Source: Nitrospirota bacterium (GTDB taxonomy: Bacteria; Nitrospirota; Thermodesulfovibrionia; UBA6902). Taken from it: a DNA stretch of 35,862 bases. Positions within the stretch are counted from its first letter, which is position 1, and each line of letters begins with the position of its first letter. The translations under genes and the position numbers were made by a program. Below, one piece after another: positions 24,129-32,270 of this stretch. The notes under the pieces were generated by a model, which saw nothing but the letters and a program-made list of their open reading frames with translations, ran no database searches and was not told the origin of the DNA. Where the stretch lies: contig JACQZF010000068.1 of NCBI GenBank assembly GCA_016213945.1, positions 1 to 35,862 of the forward strand, read 5' to 3'.

Positions 24129-25241
24129 ATGCTCAAGAAATTATGGCCGTTATTCCTGCTCGCGTTTATAATTTTAACGGTCTTGCACGTACGTTACTAC
24201 GCAGACTATCAAACGACACTTTTACCCGGCGTATATATTCAGGACGGCGCATCTGATCTGAAGGCAAATCATTGGTCTGTCCCGGTTGTATTTGACTGGG
24301 ACAGTGACGGAAAAAAGGATATTCTGATCGGCAACAGCTACACGGATGAAAACAAACTTGAGCATGGGTATATAAGTTTTTATAAAAATACAGGCACTGA
24401 CGCCGCGCCTTCTTTCAACGGTCCGGTTTATATTCAAACCTGTGATAAAGAGTGCTCGCCTTTAAATACCGCCGCCTTTGGCTGACTTGGTTCGTATCCC
24501 GCAGTCGTGGACTGGGACAATGACGGAAGACATGATCTGCTGGTCGGCGATACCAACGGAAATGTCCAGGTATTCCTGAATACAAACAGCAATTCAGATC
24601 CGGTTTTGTCAGGCGGTAATTTTATTCAGGCAGGCGGAGTTGATCTTAAGGCCGAAGGCAGGGCCGCACCTGATGTTGACGACTGGAACGGCGACGGGAA
24701 GAAAGACCTGATCATCGGAAATAGAGAGGGAAATATCCAAATTTATATTAACAAAGGCACTGACCCGGAACCTGTTTTTGATTCATCATATCTCCTGCAG
24801 GTGGACGGCAGGGATTTTACTGTCAGCGGCAGGGCTGCTCCGAGAGTAGCGGACTGGAACAAGGACGGCTTAAGAGACCTCCTGATTGGAGATTTGGAAG
24901 GATATGTCTATTATCTTAAAAACGCAGGGACGAACAGCGCGCCTGTGTTTAAAAGGGCTGAAAAGCTTTTCCTTAGAAACGGCGATTTCCTCCGGTATCC
25001 TGATCCAAACGGCGACCCGCGCTCGCGGCTTTATGTTACGGACTGGAATAACGACGGGCGTGACGATATCGTGCTGGGGGGGAAAGACGGTAAAGTCATG
25101 CTGTATCTTGCGGCGCAAAAGCCGTCATATTCACCCGCTGTTTTTGTAAAGAGAATATTTTTTCAGATACAGGAAAGGGCCATTAAATTCAGAGACAGAG
25201 CCAAAGAGAAGATTAAGGGATTGAAGAAGAGATTGATTTAG
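24129..25241 (+). CDS. Exported VCBS/FG-GAP repeat protein with an in-frame TGA (possible selenoprotein)
   Basis: One 370-codon frame, interrupted only by TGA at codon 119 (24483-24485). An N-terminal signal anchor (about 5-21) precedes five Ca2+-binding VCBS repeats with D-W-(D/N)-x-D-G motifs starting at residues 56, 128, 185, 242 and 305, so both sides of the TGA belong to one protein. The TGA sits in a repeat-specific insert, CDKECSPLNTAAFG-TGA-LGSYP, near C105 and C109, where a cysteine pairing partner would be expected. A bacterial SECIS-like hairpin follows at 24499-24516. Options are selenocysteine, a Cys-to-stop point mutation, or a sequence error. Without readthrough the product is a useless 118-residue fragment. 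Function is unknown; it is likely an extracytoplasmic propeller. Confidence 0.72.
24499..24516 (+). promoter_or_regulatory. SECIS-like hairpin downstream of the in-frame TGA
   Basis: CC (24499-24500), a single bulged G, then CAGTC (24502-24506), apical loop GTG (24507-24509), then GACTG (24510-24514) and GG (24515-24516). This is a 7-bp stem with one bulged base on the 5' side and a loop starting G-T. The loop G is 22 bases after the TGA; in E. coli fdhF the key loop G/U are about 20-21 bases after. It fits the general bacterial SECIS pattern, although the bulge is G rather than U. Confidence 0.45.
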
Positions 25242-25275
25242 AGTTTGTTTCTAAATTGTCATATGTAGCTGTTTA

Positions 25276-25336
25276 TGTCATTCCCGCTTGTCGGGAATCC
25301 CTCTGGAAAAAAGATTCCGGACAAGCCGGAATGACA
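25276..25336. repeat. Dispersed TGTCATTCC...GGAATGACA palindromic element, copy 1
   Basis: TGTCATTCCCGC and GCCGGAATGACA mark the ends, and CGGGAATC/GATTCCGG lies inside. It is closely related to the element at 29820-29889. It lies between two convergent genes and may also work as a bidirectional transcription stop. Confidence 0.8.
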
Positions 25337-25368
25337 AGAATAATGCCATGCGTAAGTTATGATTCATG

Positions 25369-25878
25369 TCAGCGCTCTTTAAATTTCAGGAATGTCTCGA
25401 TCTCGTGCTCAAAATTATCGCTGAAGATGCCTTTGCCGATATTTTCCTTAATTTCACCAAAGCCCCAGTAGCGCACTTCGTCAATTTCGCCCTGATGAAA
25501 TTTTATTTCTCCCGCGTGAATACATGAATGCGTGTATACAAGTTCTGTCTCATATGGGTTTGAGTGGATGTAGGTGTAAAGAAATTCCGGTCCGCAAGTT
25601 GTAATGCCGAGCTCTTCCTCCATCTCGCGATGCACTGCTTCAAGAATTGTTTCCCCTGCGTCAACATGTCCGCCGACGGACGTGTCCCATTTCCCCGGTG
25701 CCACGTCCTTGTTCATCGAGCGCTTCTGAAGTAATAGTTTCCCCTGCTCATTAAACACAAGCACATGAACAACACGATGCATCAACGCAGGATTTCCGTG
25801 TATCACGGAGCGGGGAAGGGTATTAATCACCTCCCCGCGATCATTTACAACATCAAGGAGTTCTTCGTGTGTTTTCAT
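25369..25878 (-). CDS. NUDIX hydrolase (IDI/YfcD-like)
   Basis: A 169-aa pyrophosphohydrolase. The NUDIX box GX5EX7REUXEEXGU is complete at about 70-92 (GHVDAGET...REMEEELGI), giving the metal-binding helix. The opening (ELLDVVNDRGEV, then HRVVHVLVFNEQGKLLLQKRS) is that of the YfcD/isopentenyl-diphosphate-isomerase-like group, whose substrates are mostly unknown. The ATG at 25878 is chosen because the family normally starts there and a -10 TATAAT lies 7 bases upstream on the minus strand; the frame is open to 25923 but overlaps thiD. Confidence 0.88.
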   Translation of the reverse strand: MKTHEELLDVVNDRGEVINTLPRSVIHGNPALMHRVVHVLVFNEQGKLLLQKRSMNKDVAPGKWDTSVGGHVDAGETILEAVHREMEEELGITTCGPEFLYTYIHSNPYETELVYTHSCIHAGEIKFHQGEIDEVRYWGFGEIKENIGKGIFSDNFEHEIETFLKFKER

Positions 25879-25913
25879 TGCAATATTATAAACAACTTGA
25901 TATAGTCTTTCCA
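25878..25913. promoter_or_regulatory. Overlapping divergent promoters of the NUDIX and thiD genes, both leaderless
   Basis: Plus strand: TTGCAA (25878-25883), 17 bases, TATAGT (25901-25906), start expected at 25913, the A of an ATG. Minus strand: TGGAAA (25913-25908), 17 bases, TATAAT (25890-25885), start expected at 25878, also the A of an ATG. The two promoters interlock within 36 bases. No ribosome sites are present for either gene. Confidence 0.5.
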
Positions 25914-26692
25914 TGAAGATCAATCCTATGAAAATCGCGCTTACTATAGCCGGTTCCGACCCGAGCGGAGGCGCGGGATTTCAGGTGGACTTGCGCACCT
26001 TCAAGGCAATGGGTGTTTACGGGCTGAGCGTCCCATCCGTGCTCACCGCGCAAAATACGAGAGGCGTCAACAGCGTACACGAACTGCCTGAGGATTTCTT
26101 CACGGCGCAGCTTGACACCCTCCTGGACGATGTAAGGCCTGACGCCCTCAAGACAGGCATGGTCTACACGGCGCAAAACATGAAGATCATCGCTGAAAAA
26201 ATAAAGGAACATTCCCTTGATAACCTCGTTGTCGATCCGATAATTATCTCATCCACCGGCGTGCCGCTTATAAAAGAAGAGGCCCTGAAGGCTATGAAGG
26301 ATTATCTGCTTCCCGCAGCCAAGGTCATCACTCCCAATATTAACGAGGCCTCCGCCCTCACCGGCATGGACATCCAGGACAAGAGTGACATGAAGGACGC
26401 TGCCATGAGACTGAAGGATTACGGCGTCCAGTCGGTGATAATTACAGGCGGGCACATGAAGGGAAAGGCAATGGACCTGCTTTTTGACGGGGCGGAATTT
26501 ATGTCTCTTGAAAATAAAAAGCTTGAAGGAAAATATCATGGCACCGGGTGCGTATTTTCAGCGGCGATCGCGGCATGTCTTGCGCTTGATTACGGAATAA
26601 TAGAGGCCTTTATAAAGGCAAAGGAATTCACGTTTGACGCGATAAAGTCCGCGGGCTCAGTCGGCAGCGGGATGAAGATTTTAAATATATAA
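25913..26692 (+). CDS. thiD: Hydroxymethylpyrimidine/phosphomethylpyrimidine kinase
   Basis: Phosphorylates HMP and HMP-P for thiamine synthesis. It has a ribokinase-like fold of about 255-259 aa. The N-terminal IAGSDPSGGAGFQVD is the ThiD signature, followed by TAQNTRGV, the VVDPIIISSTG block, TPNINEASALTG and the anion hole GTGCVFSAAIAA with the catalytic region. Two ATGs are possible, 25913 (first base of the predicted leaderless transcript) and 25928 (the more usual family start, MKIALTIAGS). No TPP riboswitch is present. Confidence 0.95.
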   Translation: MKINPMKIALTIAGSDPSGGAGFQVDLRTFKAMGVYGLSVPSVLTAQNTRGVNSVHELPEDFFTAQLDTLLDDVRPDALKTGMVYTAQNMKIIAEKIKEHSLDNLVVDPIIISSTGVPLIKEEALKAMKDYLLPAAKVITPNINEASALTGMDIQDKSDMKDAAMRLKDYGVQSVIITGGHMKGKAMDLLFDGAEFMSLENKKLEGKYHGTGCVFSAAIAACLALDYGIIEAFIKAKEFTFDAIKSAGSVGSGMKILNI

Positions 26693-26712
26693 AGCAGGGG
26701 CGAAGGGCGCCT

Positions 26713-29379
26713 TCAGCTTCCTTCCATTACCCTATGCAGCAGCGCGCTCAGCTCTTCTATCTCAAATGGTTTTGTAAGGATCCCCTTGAAGCCGTATTGT
26801 TTAAAGTCAGCCATTATCGGATCATTGGAATATCCGCTTGAGACAATGGCCTTAACATCCGGGTCAATATCAAAAAGTATTTTGATGGCCTCTTTGCCCC
26901 CCATACCGCCGCGGATGGTCAAGTCCATCATAACTACATCAAAAGGTTTTGCTGATTCTCCGGCTTTTTTGTACAGCTCGATGGCTTCGTCTCCGTCGTC
27001 GGCGACCTCGACCTCATAGCCGAGCTGCTTCACTATCCTTGCGACGGATTTCTGGATGATCTTATCGTCCTCCATCAGCAATATCTTCCCTTCTCCCTTC
27101 AGAGGTTTGTCCGGTTTCTTACTGCCAATTTCTATAGGCTCGCTGGAGGCGGGAAGGTGGATATAGAAGGTTGTCCCTGCGTTTAATTCCGATTCGACGT
27201 TAATATATCCTTCATGGTTTTTGATGATGGAGTAGGTGGTTGTCAGGCCGAGACCGCTCCCTTTTTGCTTGGTAGTGAAGTAGGGGTCAAATATCTTTTT
27301 CAGGTACTCTTTCGGAATGCCCGCCCCTTCATCTTTGATCGTTATCCTGACATATTCACCTTTTGGCACGGAAAAGGCGTTATCTCCATTTACGGTCACA
27401 TTTTCTGCGCGCATATGAATGGCGCCGCCGTCCGGCATGGCCTGGTTTGCATTGATAACAAGGTTGTTAATGACCTGGCTTATCTGACCCTCGTCTATTT
27501 TGACAGGGCGCAGGTCGTCAGCAATAGAAAGATCAAATCTGATGTTGGAGCCCATTAACGCAAAGCCCGCTGATTCTTTCAGCACGTCTTTGATGGAGGT
27601 TATATTTTTGATTGGCGCCCCTCCCTTGGAAAAAGTCAGCAACTGGTTCGTTAAATACTTGGCGTGCCGGCAGGCCTTCTCCGCGTCTGTAAGTATATCA
27701 TATTCGTTTTGTCCGTTTTTCATGGACATCTTTACAAGCGCGATATTGCTGACAATATTTGTCAGGATATTATTGAAATCATGGGCGATGCCGCCTGCCA
27801 GGATCCCCACCGACTCAAGCTTTTCTATTTTCAACTGCTCCTCCTCCTTTCTTTTCAGTCCGGTAATGTCACGTATGATGCCCTGGTACCCGACGATGTT
27901 CGCATGTTTGTCCCGCCGCATGGTCGAGGTCACCAGGCAGTCCATCATGGTCCCGTCTTTTCTGCGCAATTTCACCTCATAGTCCCTGACGAAACCCTTT
28001 TGTTCTATTTCCTGCTGGAACCCGTCTCTGTCCACGGGATTGACATACAGGTCGGTTATGTTTAATTTCTGTATTTCCTCCTTTGTATAACCGAAAAGGT
28101 CCAGCGCGGACTGGTTGATATTAACAAACTCCCCGTTTTGTGTTGCCATATAAATGGCGTCCCTGGATTCTTCGAAAAGAAGACGATACCTCCCTTCACT
28201 TTCCCGGAGGGCCTCTTCAGCCTGTTTGCGTTCAGTAATGTCCCTGATCGTCAGTCTCGCTCCAAGCAATCTTCTTTTAGTGTCATACATCGCTATCATA
28301 TAAATGGTGATATCGAGTTTTTGACCGTCTTTTTTGATTATATTGCCGCTGTCAATATAGATGGACCCTTCGCGCTCAAGTTTTTCGAGCTTGTCTTCCA
28401 CTTCTTTCGATGTTGCAGGCGTATAGATTTCTTTAATATCTTTTCCGATAAGCTCAACCTGTGAATAGCCAAGGTGTTTAAATCCCTGCTTATTTGTACA
28501 GATGAGGGTGCCGTCGGTGTCTATAGAGTGGATCATGTCTGAGGAGCTTTCAACGATGTCCATGTACCTGTCCTCAGATTCTTTCAACTGCTGCCGCAAT
28601 ATCAACTGGGCTTCTTCAAGCTTGCTTCTTATTTCCCAGTTGAAGATGGTCAGCATCCCGCCGATGGCCCATGTGGCAATTATGGCGCAAAGGGCACGTA
28701 ATACCTGCACAGGGATTTTGACTGCTATAAGGAATGAATCAGTATTAAGCCAGTTTGCCGGAAAAAAATCTCCCTTGGGAACGATAATGCCGCCAATAAT
28801 GCCGTAAACCAGGAAAGCATACCCGCCCAACAGAAAATACTTCCTTACTTTTAAAGATTCCAGAATACTTTGTTCATATTTGTAATATGAATAAAATCCA
28901 AAACCGATCAGTGTGCCGCCTGGAAACCCTAAAAGATATCTGGTCCAGATACTGCCAACTTCCCAAAAATCATGGGATATGAAAGCGCCCAAAAGTATGG
29001 AAATCCCTATCGCAGGCAACAGCCACCAGACAAGCCCGTTGACAATTTTCTTCTGCCATTCGGGGAGTCTCGGGACGCTCAGGCGGGAGAGTTTCCTGCC
29101 GAATTCAAACAGGAAAAAGTAGGAGATAACAAGGACAACCCAGCGGGCCATATCCATGGTAATATTTCTGCCTTTAATTATGGACCACATGTCCATGAAT
29201 TCATTCAGTCCGTGCGTAAGGCCGAATGCGGCGAGGAGCCACAGAATGTTCGCGATCTTAAACTCGCTTCCTTTTTTCGGCTGGACCAGGACCGTGAATC
29301 CCATTGTTACGAATGCAAGGCCGTAGATGAAAAAAACAACGTCTATGTTGCGGTAAAATAAACTGTGGATTAAATCCAT
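26713..29379 (-). CDS. Membrane hybrid histidine kinase (7TM-PAS-PAS-HisKA-HATPase-REC)
   Basis: An 888-aa sensor. About seven membrane segments fill residues 10-255, an N-terminal region of the 7TM/MASE kind that I cannot assign more closely. PAS1 (about 272-390) and PAS2 (about 400-525) follow, each ending in the DITERK/DITGLK linker. The HisKA motif GGIAHDFNNILT carries the phosphoacceptor histidine. The ATPase has NNLVINANQAM, DEGAGIP, FDPYFTTK and GSGLGLTT. The C-terminal receiver has the EDD acidic pair and its aspartate in VVMMDLTIRG, followed by the K of LTKPF. No output domain or separate regulator is adjacent, so the downstream target is unknown. GGGGG lies before the ATG. Confidence 0.93.
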   Translation of the reverse strand: MDLIHSLFYRNIDVVFFIYGLAFVTMGFTVLVQPKKGSEFKIANILWLLAAFGLTHGLNEFMDMWSIIKGRNITMDMARWVVLVISYFFLFEFGRKLSRLSVPRLPEWQKKIVNGLVWWLLPAIGISILLGAFISHDFWEVGSIWTRYLLGFPGGTLIGFGFYSYYKYEQSILESLKVRKYFLLGGYAFLVYGIIGGIIVPKGDFFPANWLNTDSFLIAVKIPVQVLRALCAIIATWAIGGMLTIFNWEIRSKLEEAQLILRQQLKESEDRYMDIVESSSDMIHSIDTDGTLICTNKQGFKHLGYSQVELIGKDIKEIYTPATSKEVEDKLEKLEREGSIYIDSGNIIKKDGQKLDITIYMIAMYDTKRRLLGARLTIRDITERKQAEEALRESEGRYRLLFEESRDAIYMATQNGEFVNINQSALDLFGYTKEEIQKLNITDLYVNPVDRDGFQQEIEQKGFVRDYEVKLRRKDGTMMDCLVTSTMRRDKHANIVGYQGIIRDITGLKRKEEEQLKIEKLESVGILAGGIAHDFNNILTNIVSNIALVKMSMKNGQNEYDILTDAEKACRHAKYLTNQLLTFSKGGAPIKNITSIKDVLKESAGFALMGSNIRFDLSIADDLRPVKIDEGQISQVINNLVINANQAMPDGGAIHMRAENVTVNGDNAFSVPKGEYVRITIKDEGAGIPKEYLKKIFDPYFTTKQKGSGLGLTTTYSIIKNHEGYINVESELNAGTTFYIHLPASSEPIEIGSKKPDKPLKGEGKILLMEDDKIIQKSVARIVKQLGYEVEVADDGDEAIELYKKAGESAKPFDVVMMDLTIRGGMGGKEAIKILFDIDPDVKAIVSSGYSNDPIMADFKQYGFKGILTKPFEIEELSALLHRVMEGS

Positions 29380-29397
29380 GTTTTCCCCCGAAAGGTT

Positions 29398-29757
29398 TTA
29401 AGAAGATATTCTTATGACTGTCTTTACGTTGCCCCTTGGATTAAAGTCTCCGGTTACCTCAAGATGTCTCGGTTTTAAAAATTTCTTCAAGTCGTCGAAT
29501 ATCTGGTTTGCAGCGGATTCATGAGATATGTGCTGACTGCGGAATTTATTGAGATAGAGCTTCAGGGACTTAAGTTCAACTATATATTTATCAGGGACGT
29601 AATTGATGTTAATTGTAGCAAAGTCTGGATAGCCGGAGCGGGGACACAGGCAGGTGAATTCAGCGAAGCTTATCTCAATAGTGTAGTCCCGGTCCTGATG
29701 GGGGTTGTCCCATCTTTCGAGTTTTGCCTTTGCGATTTCCTTTTCACCGTATTTCAT
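29398..29757 (-). CDS. queF: NADPH-dependent 7-cyano-7-deazaguanine reductase
   Basis: Reduces preQ0 to preQ1 in queuosine synthesis. A 119-aa single-domain (unimodular) QueF. The catalytic cysteine is C38 in TCLCPRSG, with the PDFA aspartate (D45) nearby. The family motif [13 protein letters not shown] and the histidine/glutamate pair in SQHISHE are intact. The start has TATAAT 8 bases upstream on the minus strand and no Shine-Dalgarno site, so it is a probable leaderless transcript. No preQ1 riboswitch was seen. Confidence 0.96.
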   Translation of the reverse strand: MKYGEKEIAKAKLERWDNPHQDRDYTIEISFAEFTCLCPRSGYPDFATININYVPDKYIVELKSLKLYLNKFRSQHISHESAANQIFDDLKKFLKPRHLEVTGDFNPRGNVKTVIRISS

Positions 29758-29819
29758 ATCTAATATTATATTTGATTTTTCTTAAAATAGTAGGGGTAAG
29801 ATGTTTGATGGAACTAAGA

Positions 29820-29889
29820 TGTCATTCCGGCTTGTCCGGAATCTGCTTTTCAGAAAGATTCCCGACGCGCTTCGCTTGCGGGAATGACA
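29820..29889. repeat. Dispersed TGTCATTCC...GGAATGACA palindromic element, copy 2
   Basis: The ends TGTCATTCCGG and CGGGAATGACA and the inner CCGGAATC/GATTCCCG match the element at 25276-25336, although the centre differs. It lies between queF and the trmJ-like gene. Confidence 0.8.
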
Positions 29890-29910
29890 GCTTGAATGTA
29901 GATATATGCG

Positions 29911-30696
29911 TTATTCAGGCTGGTCCTTACGCAAAGTTATTTTCTGCTCTATCTGCGAGCAGATGCCGTGAAACATTTTCATTTCCCAGTCGGTCAATCC
30001 CGATCGCCCGACAAGGTGTTTAAGGTTCTGAATGATCTTCCCTGAAAGGTTTTTCCTGCCATGCGGAATATACTCAAGCAGTTTAAGCGTCTTTTCTATT
30101 CGCTCATATAAGGCAGAGAGCTCTTCATTGTCAACCAGTCCAGGGAAAAATAACGTACTATCGGCTGTTGTGTATTCAGCCTTTGAAAGTTCATAAGCAA
30201 TGATTAAAACAGCATGCGCCAGATTGAGAGACGGCTGCTTTTTGCTTGACGGTATTGTCATGAGAAAACCGCATTCCTCGACTTCCTCGTTGAAAAGCCC
30301 CCTGTCTTCCCGTCCAAAGAGTATACCGGTCCTGTTTGAGCGCGCGATTTGAAATAACCTTTGCGCGCCGGGTTCTGCAGGGACAAACACCCCGCGCCTT
30401 CTTCCCTTCCTTCTTGACGTGCCGATGATAATTGATTTGTCCCTGACAGAGTCTTTCAGTGAATTAAAGACTACGGCGGATTCAAGAACATCAGCAGCGC
30501 CGTGGGCAAACCGGAGGGCCTCATCCGTTATGACATATGATGGATGCACCAGTGAGAGATTTTTAAACCCCATGTTCTTGATCGCGCGCGCGGCAGCCCC
30601 TATATTGCCCGGCTCTTTCGGCTCCACAAGGATGAAGTGTACATTGTCCTTCCAGTCTTTCATTTCATCCAATAATACCATAGTCAATCGCGGCAC
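29911..30696 (-). CDS. TrmJ-like tRNA 2'-O-methyltransferase (SPOUT family)
   Basis: A 261-aa SAM-dependent RNA ribose methyltransferase of the TrmH/SpoU group. Motif 1 is FILVEPKEPGNIGAAARAIK, motif 2 lies around GILFGREDRGL, and motif 3 around IPSSKKQPSLNLAHAV, forming the trefoil knot SAM site. The C-terminal helical extension of about 90 residues fits TrmJ, which modifies position 32 of the tRNA anticodon loop. The GTG start at 30696 follows AAGG; an ATG 33 bases inward is an alternative. Confidence 0.92.
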   Translation of the reverse strand: MPRLTMVLLDEMKDWKDNVHFILVEPKEPGNIGAAARAIKNMGFKNLSLVHPSYVITDEALRFAHGAADVLESAVVFNSLKDSVRDKSIIIGTSRRKGRRRGVFVPAEPGAQRLFQIARSNRTGILFGREDRGLFNEEVEECGFLMTIPSSKKQPSLNLAHAVLIIAYELSKAEYTTADSTLFFPGLVDNEELSALYERIEKTLKLLEYIPHGRKNLSGKIIQNLKHLVGRSGLTDWEMKMFHGICSQIEQKITLRKDQPE

Positions 30697-30705
30697 GCCT
30701 TCACC

Positions 30706-30735
30706 TTGTTATTTCCACAAAAAATCGATTAAATT
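30706..30735 (+). promoter_or_regulatory. Putative leaderless promoter of def-fmt
   Basis: TTGTTA (30706-30711), an 18-base spacer, then TAAATT (30730-30735), which ends 7 bases before the A of the def ATG. No Shine-Dalgarno site is present. Confidence 0.4.
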
Positions 30736-30741
30736 AAAACC

Positions 30742-31251
30742 ATGTCAGTACGCGAGATCGTAAAATATCCTGAAAAGGTCCTGAGAGAAAAGACCGGGCC
30801 TGTCAAAGATATCGATTCTGCGCTCCAGAATCTCATTGATGACATGATAGAGACTATGTATGCGGCGCCGGGCGTGGGGCTTGCAGCCAATCAGGTTGGC
30901 GTGTCCAAACAAATTACTGTCATCGATGTGAGTTTGAGGGAGGAAAATATCCCTTTAATCGTACTGGTGAACCCGGAGATCGTGCATCTTGAGGGTGAGA
31001 TCGAAGCTGAAGAAGGTTGTCTCAGCATCCCTGATTATACGACTGTTCTCAAGAGGGCCATGAAAGTGGTTGTGAGAGGTTTTGACAGGCATGGCAAACC
31101 CGTTGAGATAGAAGCAGAGGGTCTTCTGGCAAGGGCGCTCCAGCATGAGATAGACCATCTCAACGGGAAGCTGTTTATTGACAGGATGGGGCGCATTAAA
31201 AAGGAATTTTTCAAGAAACGCTATCGAAGAGAAAAGTTGTCAAAGGAATGA
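30742..31251 (+). CDS. def: Peptide deformylase
   Basis: Removes the formyl group from the initiator methionine of nascent proteins. 169 aa, normal length. All three family motifs are intact: GVGLAANQVG (45-54), EEGCLSIP with metal ligand C93, and QHEIDHL with H135, E136 and H139. It overlaps fmt by 4 bases (ATGA), the classical def-fmt operon. Confidence 0.98.
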   Translation: MSVREIVKYPEKVLREKTGPVKDIDSALQNLIDDMIETMYAAPGVGLAANQVGVSKQITVIDVSLREENIPLIVLVNPEIVHLEGEIEAEEGCLSIPDYTTVLKRAMKVVVRGFDRHGKPVEIEAEGLLARALQHEIDHLNGKLFIDRMGRIKKEFFKKRYRREKLSKE

Positions 31252-32168
31252 ACCTTGTTTTTTTCGGCACGCCTGAGTTTGCAGTTTTGCCTCTTAAAAC
31301 CCTGCTTGATGCGGGACATGAAGTCCTTGCCGTTGTAACACAGCCTGACAGACAGAGCGGACGGGGAAGGCATGTTTCCGCCAGTCCCGTAAAAATCGAA
31401 GCGCAGAGGTCCGGGCTGAAGGTCCTCCAGCCTTTAAAGGTCCGGGACAAAAACTTCATTGATGAACTAAGGGCATTAAATCCCTCAGTGATCGTTGTCG
31501 TAGCATATGGACAGATACTGCCCTCAGATATAATCGGTTTACCAAAGTTCGGGTGTATAAATATTCACGCATCTCTCCTTCCGAAATACCGGGGGGCCGC
31601 TCCGATAAACTGGGCGATCATAAACGGCGAGAAAACCACGGGCATCACTACGATGCTCATGGATGAAGGAATGGATACCGGACCGGTCTTACTTCAGGAA
31701 GAGATGGAGATATCATATGAGGACACTGCAGGGACACTTTCTCGGAAACTCTCAAAGGTTGGAGCGGACCTTATCATCCGCACATTAATAGAAGTCAAAA
31801 ATGTTTCAATTACGCCCCAGCCTCAAACAGGCGAAGCAACATACGCTCCTCTTCTTAAAAAGACTGACGGGGCCGTCAACTGGACAAGGTCCGCGGCAGA
31901 GGTGTGCAATTTTATCCGGGGCATGAATCCCTGGCCGGGGGCTTATGGATTTCTTGAAGGCGAAAGGATTAGAATCTTGAAGACCGCGCCGTTAGACGAA
32001 AGCGGCGGGCCGGGTGTGATCTTCAAGGCCTCAAAAGACGAACTCATTGCAGGCGCGGGCAGGGGCAGCGTTTCCATTCTTGAGATACAGCCGCCTGGAA
32101 AACCCGCCATGGAGATCAGGGCCTTTTTGCAGGGAAGAAAAATTAAGGAGGGAATGAGATTCCACTAA
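31248..32168 (+). CDS. fmt: Methionyl-tRNA formyltransferase
   Basis: Formylates initiator Met-tRNA using 10-formyl-tetrahydrofolate. 306 aa. FFGTPEFAV at the N-terminus, the catalytic INIHASLLPKYRGAAPINWAI block and the GITTMLMDEGMDTGPVL block are intact, followed by the C-terminal tRNA-binding domain (about 205-306). Translationally coupled to def. It is another consumer of the folate one-carbon pool made by the operon at 16-21 kb. A dispersed repeat starts at its stop codon. Confidence 0.98.
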   Translation: MNLVFFGTPEFAVLPLKTLLDAGHEVLAVVTQPDRQSGRGRHVSASPVKIEAQRSGLKVLQPLKVRDKNFIDELRALNPSVIVVVAYGQILPSDIIGLPKFGCINIHASLLPKYRGAAPINWAIINGEKTTGITTMLMDEGMDTGPVLLQEEMEISYEDTAGTLSRKLSKVGADLIIRTLIEVKNVSITPQPQTGEATYAPLLKKTDGAVNWTRSAAEVCNFIRGMNPWPGAYGFLEGERIRILKTAPLDESGGPGVIFKASKDELIAGAGRGSVSILEIQPPGKPAMEIRAFLQGRKIKEGMRFH

Positions 32169-32250
32169 CCACAGAGGCACGGAGACACAGAGAAAAATAA
32201 TAACAAAATTTATTTTTGATCTTCTCTGTGTCTCTGTGTCTCCGTGGTTT
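32167..32250. repeat. Dispersed inverted repeat (CACAGAGG family, copy 3)
   Basis: ACCACAGAGGCACGGAGACA and its near-perfect complement ending in CTCCGTGGTTT enclose an AT-rich centre. This is the cleanest copy of the family in the window and could act as a transcription stop after fmt. Confidence 0.85.
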
Positions 32251-32270
32251 AAATAAGTAAAACACCAATC

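Noticed and set aside
24129-24485. Treating the two halves of the VCBS gene as separate genes
   Set aside because: They share one frame and one repeat series. The second half lacks a signal peptide, and its GTG start lies within the hairpin without a ribosome site.
25878-25928. TPP riboswitch upstream of thiD
   Set aside because: There are only a few bases between the predicted promoter and the ATG, and no CTGAGA-type core.
29757-29820. preQ1 riboswitch upstream of queF
   Set aside because: The -10 box lies 8 bases from the ATG, leaving no leader for an aptamer, and no motif is seen.
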